Shown here in pieces: positions 56,837 to 64,000 of a stretch of DNA of 64,000 nt; the stretch's first letter is position 1, and every line of letters starts with the position of its first letter. Origin of the DNA: Ahniella sp. (GTDB lineage: Bacteria > Pseudomonadota > Gammaproteobacteria > Xanthomonadales > Ahniellaceae); assembly GCA_016712105.1 (NCBI GenBank), contig JADJRU010000007.1:1-64000 (forward strand), in the 5' to 3' direction. Made by a program: the position numbers and the translations under genes. Below the pieces are notes generated by a model. The model was not told where the DNA came from. It searched no databases and saw nothing but the letters and a program-made list of their open reading frames with translations.

Positions 56837-59800
56837 ATGCGCAAGATTTCGTTGATCCAAACCTGTATTGCACTCGCGTGCGGTCTGATGAGTCTTTCCG
56901 TCTCGGCCCGCGAATCCCTTTGGCAGGATGTCCAGGGTTCCGAGATCGCCGCCCGTGGCGAACGCTGGGTCCAACCAGCCGAGGCACGCAATGTCGCGCT
57001 GGATGTCGGCGCGTTGCAGGCATTCCTCGGTGAGATCCCGGGCGAAGGGAGTGTGGCGATCCGGCAGAGTCCAGCCGTATTGTCCTTGCCGATGCCGAAT
57101 GGCGAGTATGCGCGCTTTGCGCTCGTCCAATCGTCAGTCATGGAGCCTGCGCTGGCCGCGAAGTTTCCGGAGATCAGGACGTTTCTTGGACAAGGAATCG
57201 ATGACGCCACCGCGAGCCTGCGCCTTGATGTCAATCCGAAGGGATTACATGCCCAAGTGTTGTCGGCCAACGGCGAGTTCTACATCGATCCGTATCAAGT
57301 CGATGACAACCGCCATCATGTCGTCTACTCGCGCCGCGGGTTTGGCGATTCCGGCAAGGACTACCGTTGTGGCACCGATGGTGCCGACCTGGATCAGGTG
57401 AATCTGTTGCGCGAAGAACTGGCGGGGAGTGGCGTGCTGCCGAACAACCCGGCAGGAACTTCCTTGCGCACCTACCGCGTGGCCATCGTGGCGACCTCGT
57501 CCTATACCAACGCGTTTGGCGGCACCGTCGCAGACGGCGTGGCAGGACTCACCACGCTGGTCAATCGACTGAACGGAGTTTATGAACGCGAATTCGCATT
57601 GCGCCTGACTCTGGTCGGGAACAACGATCAGATCGTCTATACGAATGCGAACGTCGGTCCGATCGGTACGTCCCCGACGGGGCCGGATCCGATCATCCAG
57701 ACAACGATCGACACCGTGATCGGTTCGGCAAACTATGACCTGGGTCATGCCGTCGGTGGTGCGGGCGGCGGCGGCGCCATCACACCACTCGGGAACGTCT
57801 GCGGAAACTCGAAGGCACGCGGTTTCACCTCACTGAACCCACCGCGTGGCGACATCTTCGACATCGACTTCGTCGCACATGAGCTCGGGCACCAACTGGG
57901 TGGCAGCCATACCTGGAACGGTTGCGGCGGTGGCGGGCAATGGACGGCGACTTCGGCGATGGAGCCCGGCAGCGGTACGACCATCATGGCCTACGCGGGA
58001 ATCTGTCCCGACAACCTGTTGCCGAACAGTGATGCGTATTTCCATGCACGGAGCTTCACGCAGATCTGGCAGATCCTCAACAACGGCGGCCCGGGCAATG
58101 GCAACACGGTCTGTGGATCGGTCGCTGCCACCGGCAACGATCCGCCAAACCTGACTGCTCCGGCAAACATGACGATCCCCGAACGGACGCCATTCCAGTT
58201 GACGGCCACGGGCAGCGACCCGAACGTCGGCGACGTGGTCACGTACAACTGGGAACAGGTCGACACGGGCGCGCAGGGTTCACCGAGCAGTACCGGCGAC
58301 AATGGCACGGCCCCTCTGTTCCGTTCCTTCCCGGCGTCGACGTCCGCAACGCGAATTTTCCCGTCGCTGCAGTACATCCTCGACAACCAGAATCAGCCAC
58401 CTGCAACGATCACGCTGCCGCCCGCCGGTGGCACGTATCTGCCTGCGGAGATCTTGCCGAACCCGGCCTCGGGCACTCGCCTGATGAACTTCCGCGTGAC
58501 TGCACGCGACGGTCGTGCTGGTGGCGGTGGCCTGCGGCATTCGGCCAACGTGGTCGTGACGGCCGTGGCCGATGCCGGTCCGTTCCTGATCGGCAATGTG
58601 ACCGGCACTCAAGCCGGCGGCGGTAGCCTGGGTGTCACCTGGGCCGTAGCCGGCACCAATCTGGCGCCGATCAACACCAGCTCGGTCGATCTGCTGGTGT
58701 CACTGGATGGCGGCTATTCGTTCACCACCGTGCTTGCCGCGACGCCCAATGACGGCGCCGAAACCATCACGTTGCCGAATGTCGACACAAGCCGCGCTCG
58801 AATCAAGGTGCAGGCGGCGAACGGCACCGGCATTGGCCCGGCAAACACCTACTTCGACATCACCGACAGCAACTTCGCCATCTCGGCAGGCGGAACGCCG
58901 GTCACGGTCACAGTGTCCACCGCACCGGCGAACCTGATCACCGCGCAGCAAGGATCACCTGCCGGTCCATCGCGGGACATCGCGACGATCAGCGGCGGCG
59001 TCGCGCCGTTCACCGTTTCGGCCAGTACCTACCCGGCAAATCCCGAACTGAACATTCAGAACGTGCAGGTGTCGGGTAACACGATCTCGGCCACGGCTTC
59101 GGCCAGTTGCCTGATTGCGGCGCCGAACCTGCCGAGTTTCCGGACCTATCCGGCCGTCATTCAGGTCGTCGACAGTGGCGGGCGGGCGGCTTCGGCGGTG
59201 TTCCCGATCAACGTGTCGAACAACAGCATTCCGACCTTGGGCACTTATGCCAACGTGACGCTGGCGCCGGGCGCGTCGAACACACAGGACCCCACGGCAC
59301 TGCCAGCTGACGCCAACGCGAATCTGACTACCGTGACTGTCAGCCCGACTGTGCTTCCCGGCGGCGGGACAGTCACCGTTGCTCCGGATGGCGAAGTTGT
59401 GGTCACCACAACAGGATCGACCACACTGGGTAATCACGTCATTACGGTTTCGGTGATTGACAGCTGGTGCCCGCACCTCGAAGTCGTTCACGGTTTCAGT
59501 GGTCAGTCCTGATCCATCACTGAACTTTGGCCTTGCCACGGTCACCAGCGAAAACGGCATCATCGAGCCTCAAGAGTGCAACACCCTGGATGTTGCGATC
59601 AGCAACGCCGGTGGGGCCACTGCAAACGTCGTCAACGCCGTACTCAGCAGCTCGACGCCCGGCGTGACGATCGCCCAGGCGAATTCCGGGTATCCAGCGA
59701 TTCCGTCCGGGGAAAGTCGCACGAACGACACAGATTATGAGGTCGGGACGGACGGAACGATCGCGTGTGGCGCTGTGGCTTCGTTTACCCATACGGTGAC

Positions 59801-60548
59801 CTACCAGGGTGCGGGCGCTCCGACCGTGTTGAACTTCAATCTGCCGATTGGGCAACCAGCCGCAACGAACTATACGTTCGCGAGCGAAACGGGTGCTTCC
59901 GCCCCCGTGGGTGTCACGTTCGTCGCCGGTAGCCAGGATGACGACTCGATTGTTACGGTGACCTTGCCGGCCAGCTTCAATTTCAGCATCTACGGCACAC
60001 CGCTGACACAACTGCGCGCAGACACCAACGGTGTACTGATCTTCAACGCGGGATCAGCCACATCGACCGCGACGAATGGTGGGTTGCCCGTCAGCGCCTA
60101 TTCGGCACCGGCCTTGTTCGCACTATGGGACGACCTCGACATGAGCACGACGGTTGTCTCGGGAGGCGGCATCTACACGCAGGTCAACGGTACCGCGCCA
60201 AACCGGACCTTCGACATTCAATGGCGGGCCCGGCGTTGGCAGAACGGCGCCGCAACGCCGACCATACCGAGCATGGACTTCACCGTGCGTCTGCACGAAA
60301 CAAACAACCGCATTGAACTGTTCTACGCGACGGTCACGGGGAATGGTGGTGGCGGCTCGGGTGCTTCGGCCACGATCGGTGTGCAGGGCGCCGGAACCGG
60401 TTCCGTGTTCACCTTGTTCTCCAACGGTACCGCATCGGTTTCGATCGGCAGCAAGATCACAGCGACGCGTGCGCCGGCAATCTGCACGGTCGGCCCTGGT
60501 ACATGTGGAGCACTCCCGAACAACGTGTTTGCGAACGGCTTCGAATGA
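56837..60548 (+). pseudogene. Exported reprolysin-like (M12B) metallopeptidase, frameshifted, ends in FANGFE
   Basis: A long exported metallopeptidase (about 1236 residues when joined). After a signal peptide (ISLIQTCIALACGLMSLSVSA) and a propeptide-like region comes the metzincin motif HELGHQLGGSH (about residues 352-362) with the Met-turn IMAYAG. Then come several Ig/FN3-like beta-domains. Near 59463 the frame changes (a GC pair lost or one base gained in AGCTGG) and a second domain continues to 60548, ending NNVFANGFE. Reprolysins of this type are secreted peptidases. The tag survives in frame on the second segment. A terminator lies at 60579-60607. Confidence 0.85.
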
Positions 60549-60578
60549 GTCGTTGTGTTCGTTGAAGGCTAGTTCCGG

Positions 60579-60607
60579 AAGGGGCGCTGAGGCGCCCCTT
60601 CTTTTGT
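60579..60607 (+). terminator. Rho-independent terminator
   Basis: AAGGGGCGC and GCGCCCCTT form a 9-bp stem around TGAG, followed by CTTTTG. It ends the reprolysin-like transcript. Confidence 0.85.
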
Positions 60608-61506
60608 TCTGCGGGCAGGCCTTGCGTCGAACGAAGGATTACTGAAGTCGCATCCCTGCAAGCCGACGCGATGCCGAAGCTCATGATGGTGGGGTCCTGA
60701 TCGCCCCGTTCGGTGTGCTGGATCGCGCATCAGACTGGGTGCGAACGCTCTCGAAAATCCGAAGACTTGGGCTCATCCACCGAATCACCCTGAAGCGGTC
60801 ATTTCGAAAGCCGAGAAGCGGATGCCGGGATTCTCGTTCTCGCTGCGGGCGTGGTCGCAAGTACGAGATTGCCGCGGCCCACGAGCGGGCCTCGCAATGA
60901 CGAATTGTTTGGCGTGTTTTGGCGATGCAGACGACTGGATTCATCGCCGAAAGAACCAGGACTTGCTTTGTGTTCGGTCAGCGCCGTCACGAGCTCCTGA
61001 AGTTCGGGGGCGTCTCGTCTTCCGACATGAGGTGCGCACAATCGATGTCGCGAACAACGAGGCCCGCAGTACAGTCGTTCCACATTCGCTCGCCAAGAGC
61101 CGGTTCGTCGACCGATTCGACAACACCATGCCACACCACGGCCGATCAGGGTCTCGCTGGTCACGCCCGGTTCGCTTCCATCTGCCTCGCAGCGGTCATC
61201 GCACTGAGTGCATGACCTCAGGATCTGGCACGGTTGCGATGAACGACAGAATTTCCCGATCCGTCCATTTCTGATCTGGGCAGCCTCGTTCGCATTCAGT
61301 GTGAAAGATCGAGGCACCGATCAATTTTTGACTCCATCCCGGATGGCCTGACAAAAGCCGTTCTCCGGTCTCAGGCTGCACATCCGTTCGAGCATCGCCC
61401 AACCCGGGCGTGCTTTCTCACCCAAGTCCATCCAATCGGATGGACACCATCATCCCCCGCGAGGCCCCAGCCTCGCGCTGGTGCCTCCTTTCGCCCTGGA
61501 GGCACC
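60608..61506. other. Intergenic region without a convincing gene; contains one palindromic repeat
   Basis: No supported gene. Open frames on both strands in this stretch have poor composition and no start signals. At about 60858-60900 an imperfect palindrome, GAGATTGCCGCGGCCC...GGGCCTCGCAATGACG, resembles dispersed intergenic repeats of related genomes. The rest may hold regulatory sequence or a decayed gene. Confidence 0.6.
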
Positions 61507-61722
61507 ATGAAGATCGATGTGTTGATGTTGTTGCGCCTGCCCGCATACGCCGAAGCCGTGTTGTCGACGTGGACCGATGCCGAGTTGTACCAGTTTGAAA
61601 GGAAGCTGCTGGTGGCCGTCCGCGATCCCCGTCTGGCGCCCCTCGTCGATCCCCTGAGCCGCCTGTTGCGGCAGATCGAGGAAGAGTTCCAGGTGCGGTT
61701 CGAAATCGAGCAGATGCTGTAA
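61507..61722 (+). CDS. Small hypothetical protein, 71 aa
   Basis: A 71-residue protein with a good Shine-Dalgarno (GGAGG, 6 nt before ATG 61507). It is leucine- and acid/base-rich and helical (DVLMLLRLPAYAEAVLS, ELYQFERKLLVAVRD, LSRLLRQIEEEFQVRFEIEQML), with no signal peptide. A small soluble helical protein or a partner of a larger one is likely. I do not recognise a family. Coding-like composition and the RBS support it. Confidence 0.6.
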   Translation: MKIDVLMLLRLPAYAEAVLSTWTDAELYQFERKLLVAVRDPRLAPLVDPLSRLLRQIEEEFQVRFEIEQML

Positions 61723-61904
61723 GTCGTTCCGGTGGCGCACAGGTGTGCGCCACCGGTGTTTTCCCGATGGACTTTGCAGGCTCTTGTTTCGGGTCTCGGC
61801 AGATCAGCGCTCAGACTTGAATCTGTCGGCAAAGTACGGAGGTCGTCCACCCGCGGGTTATCCACCCGCCCGGGTGGTCACCCGCTCCGAATCAGGAGCG
61901 CTCC

Positions 61905-62432
61905 ATGCCCGATCCAGTTGATCCATCCTGCCCTGCCTGCCGCCACTGCCATCAGGAATCGGCAATGCTTGCTTCGGACCCACCGGTATCAACGCCAAAG
62001 CCCTCCCTCTTGTCCCGGCTGCTTCGGGGCTGGCGGTTGCGCCCATCACATCCGTCGCAGATCTGGAGGCTTCTGCGTCTTGCGTATCGACCATTGCCGA
62101 CATCACTGACTATGGAGCCTGAGTCGTGTCTGCCTGCAGAAGAACCACCGTCCTGCCCCCACTGCGGGGCGTTGCCGGATGATTCAAGAGCCAGAGAGTC
62201 GCGGCGCGCAGAGTTGGTCAAGGCCATGTCGGCCGGCGGAATTGCCGGTACGGTCGTGGCACTGAGTCTCGCCACGATCCTGTCAGTTCTGAGCCTGACG
62301 TTCCATGCTTTGGTCCCTTCGCGGTTCCACTACCTGGAAGCCGAGCAACTGCAAGCAATTCGTGTGTTTCTCGGGGCGATTCTGGTGTCGGGCCTGTTAT
62401 CCGACTATGCCCGTCGACTGATGAACCGCTGA
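61905..62432 (+). CDS. Hypothetical protein with two zinc-knuckle-like motifs and C-terminal membrane helices
   Basis: A 175-residue protein starting at ATG 61905 after AGGAGCGCTCC. The N-terminal part has CPACRHCH (residues 9-16) and, after a basic linker, CPHCG (about 84-88), which could be paired metal-binding knuckles. The C-terminal third has two hydrophobic helices (GGIAGTVVALSLATILSVLSL and IRVFLGAILVSGLLSDYA). The layout, metal-binding head plus membrane anchor, echoes the cassette protein at 1-274, though no sequence similarity is evident. Function unknown. Confidence 0.65.
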   Translation: MPDPVDPSCPACRHCHQESAMLASDPPVSTPKPSLLSRLLRGWRLRPSHPSQIWRLLRLAYRPLPTSLTMEPESCLPAEEPPSCPHCGALPDDSRARESRRAELVKAMSAGGIAGTVVALSLATILSVLSLTFHALVPSRFHYLEAEQLQAIRVFLGAILVSGLLSDYARRLMNR

Positions 62433-62487
62433 CTTCTATCGGCTGTTGAGAACCTGCCTGAGCGTGCTCGCCATGGATGACGACTTC

Positions 62488-62518
62488 GCCCCCGGCCCTT
62501 GCGGTCGGGGGCTGTTTT
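62488..62518 (+). terminator. Rho-independent terminator
   Basis: GCCCCCG and CGGGGGC form the stem, and GCTGTTTTG follows. It is the likely end of the 61905-62432 transcript. Confidence 0.8.
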
Positions 62519-62544
62519 GATCCGACGTCGAATCTGAATCGCCC

Positions 62545-62572
62545 AAAAAAGAACGGGCCCGAAGGCCCGTTC
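62545..62572 (-). terminator. Rho-independent terminator of the minus-strand gene
   Basis: On the minus strand GAACGGGCC, a TTCG loop and GGCCCGTTC form a perfect 9-bp stem followed by six U. It ends the transcript of the gene at 62597-64000. Confidence 0.9.
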
Positions 62573-62596
62573 CTGTCCAGCTGATCGAGCTGAGTC

Positions 62597-64000
62597 TTAC
62601 TCGAAACCGTCCTGGAAAATCGCCGTCGTCGAAACCGTCACGTTGACGTTGTGCGTCGCCGAGTTGTTCGCGGTGGTGATGTCACCCGGAAGGACTGCAC
62701 TCACTGCAGCGGTGTTCGCCAAGTTCCCGCTGAATGCCGGGTTGACGGTGCCGTTGATCGTGTAGACCAACGAGTTGGCGCCGCCCGAAGCGATGCTGTT
62801 GGAGGTGAAACTCACGTTGTTGCCGGTTGTGCCGTTGGTTCCGCACATTGCCGAGCCATTGCCGACACAGTTGACGGTGACACCGGTGATGTCTGCCGGC
62901 ACGACATCCGCGAGCGTGAAGCTCGTGGCGGCATCCGGACCTGCGTTGGTGACCGTGACCGTGTATGCGATCGGCTGACCTTGAACCTGGCTCGCCGGGC
63001 CAGCAATGGCGACTGCGAGATTGGCGTCCGGGCCGGCCGGCGTAACCGACGGAATCAGACAGAACTCAAGCAGGTTGCCTGTGTCCTGACCGGCTCGGTC
63101 AGCAACATTTAGCGTCCACGTCGCACCCAGATCCTGAGTATCAAAGCCACTCAGTGCCTGAGTCGGAATGAACGAACCGGTATAGGACGGTGCGCAGGCG
63201 CCGACGCCGGTGCTGGCTTCGTCGTCAAACGTGGTGTCCATGTTGTCCGTTTGGCAACCGGTGCCGCCAACGCGAAGACCGAGGTTCACCGTGGTCGGTG
63301 CACCAGCGGTCGGCGTACGCGTCAGGCGAATCTCGAGGTCACCCACCCACGTGTGCGTCAAACGGACCTTGACGTTCAGATCGTTGATGAGACCTGCAGG
63401 ACCCGGAATGACGATCGGGGCATTCACACCCGTGGCGTTGTTGTCCGGAATCGAGACATTCGGCAACACACAGATCTGATTGGCCGTCGTGAACGAACGA
63501 ACCGCCGTAAACGCCCCGGTGCCGCAAGGGGAAACCGCTTGCACGCGCCAGAAGTAAGTGGTGTTCGCAGTCAGCAATACGGCAGGCGTAAAGCTCGTTG
63601 TGGTCGGGTTGCCCGTGGCGATGATGTTCGTGAAGCCACTGTCCGTCGCCACCTGAATCGTGTACGAGGTGGCACCGGACACGGCGGCCCAAGTGAACGT
63701 GGGTGCCGTCGATACGCCGGTCGCCAAATCAGCCGGGGCTGTCAGGCTGGGTGCACCAGGAGTTCCGGACGCCACAGTGACGTTGAAGGTGGCCGTGCGG
63801 ACGATCGGCGAACCGCCACCGTTGGTGGCCGAGACCGTGACCGGGTAGACACCGGGCGTCGCGCCGCCGGCTGTGGTCAGGCTCAACTGCGTCGGCGCGC
63901 CTGGTGCGGCAATCGGAGTAACCGGATTGGGCGCGAACACGGCTGACGGGAATACCGCGGCATTGAGGCCCGGAGTGCTCAGCGTGACCGAACCCGAGAA
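62597..64000 (-). CDS. Exported multidomain protein (Ig-like, FN3, P-domain, DUF11), ends in FQDGFE (partial)
   Basis: Partial: the frame is open across the right edge, so the start is outside the window. Visible domains in order are an Ig-like segment, an FN3 domain (APSLTAPADLATGV...TWAAVSGATSYTIQVATD...YFWRVQAVS), a proprotein-convertase P-domain-like part (NVSIPDNNATGVNAPIVIPG, LTHTWVGDLEIRLTR), a DUF11 repeat (DANLAVAIAGPASQVQGQP...YTVTVTNAGPDAATSFTLADVVPA), and the tail TTAIFQDGFE. This fits a large secreted adhesin or peptidase accessory. The tag ends it as in four other window genes. Frame intact. Confidence 0.82.
   Translation of the reverse strand, partial: FSGSVTLSTPGLNAAVFPSAVFAPNPVTPIAAPGAPTQLSLTTAGGATPGVYPVTVSATNGGGSPIVRTATFNVTVASGTPGAPSLTAPADLATGVSTAPTFTWAAVSGATSYTIQVATDSGFTNIIATGNPTTTSFTPAVLLTANTTYFWRVQAVSPCGTGAFTAVRSFTTANQICVLPNVSIPDNNATGVNAPIVIPGPAGLINDLNVKVRLTHTWVGDLEIRLTRTPTAGAPTTVNLGLRVGGTGCQTDNMDTTFDDEASTGVGACAPSYTGSFIPTQALSGFDTQDLGATWTLNVADRAGQDTGNLLEFCLIPSVTPAGPDANLAVAIAGPASQVQGQPIAYTVTVTNAGPDAATSFTLADVVPADITGVTVNCVGNGSAMCGTNGTTGNNVSFTSNSIASGGANSLVYTINGTVNPAFSGNLANTAAVSAVLPGDITTANNSATHNVNVTVSTTAIFQDGFE

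Noticed and set aside
60799..61317. 172-codon minus-strand open frame in the gene-poor interval
   Set aside because: Cys/Arg-rich composition, no RBS, part of it is the palindromic repeat; no conserved motif.

Overview
The window reads as a chromosomal segment of a GC-rich gammaproteobacterium, most likely of the order Lysobacterales (Xanthomonadales). The reasons are the gene families (type IV pilus PilB/PilC, DUF885 and VPS10-like BNR proteins, CSLREA beta-helix proteins, coniferyl aldehyde dehydrogenase, arsenosugar-type operon), the intergenic palindromes, and the many exported proteins ending in F-x-[DN]-G-F-E. The genus cannot be fixed from sequence alone.

Layout. 1-1937 is the proximal end of an integron: two gene cassettes read leftward (the second runs off the edge), an 89-bp attC, a cassette/attI junction, and an integron integrase broken by two frame lesions. 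2053-3293 is a HTH/AbiEii-type nucleotidyltransferase toxin-antitoxin pair with an inverted repeat in its promoter. 3395-14639 holds a coniferyl-type aldehyde dehydrogenase, a repeat-rich spacer, aspS, three uncharacterised proteins, a frameshifted putP-type symporter and a large exported BNR/VPS10-like protein. 14688-20244 is a leftward operon: a VTT/mercuric-reductase-like fusion, two TIGR04283/TIGR04282-type glycosyltransferases, a sterol-desaturase-like hydroxylase and an ArsS-type radical SAM enzyme. 20561-29583 carries exported beta-helix proteins, a DUF885 protein, cardiolipin synthase and a lipoprotein joining a HExxH metalloprotease to a TPM domain. 29645-38852 has an ornithine-cyclodeaminase-like gene with a divergent Lrp regulator, a damaged M13 peptidase, a methyltransferase, a DesK/NarX-like two-component system and a patatin/beta-barrel (type Vd-like) gene. 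39071-55255 includes an IPTL-CTERM-like protein, a SYLF-domain protein, pilC-pilB, an M20 amidohydrolase, a DUF2145 gene, a SWIM-SNF2 helicase, an ELM1-like/flavodoxin-reductase-like fused ORF, a RutE-type nitroreductase, a pirin and mutM. 55321-64000 is an exported-protein island with three F-x-[DN]-G-F-E proteins.

Two features dominate. First, five exported proteins of unrelated fold (20561-22119, 27319-29016, 55321-56644, 56837-60548, 62597-64000) share an identical style of carboxy-terminus, [hydrophobic]-F-x-[D/N]-G-F-E-stop, with no adjacent membrane helix or basic tail. This looks like a C-terminal sorting or anchoring tag. Second, at least 14 genes are interrupted by frameshifts or in-frame stops, many in short homopolymers. 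Some are surely decay (intI), but the pattern warns that part may be sequencing error. No rRNA, tRNA or CRISPR array was recognised.
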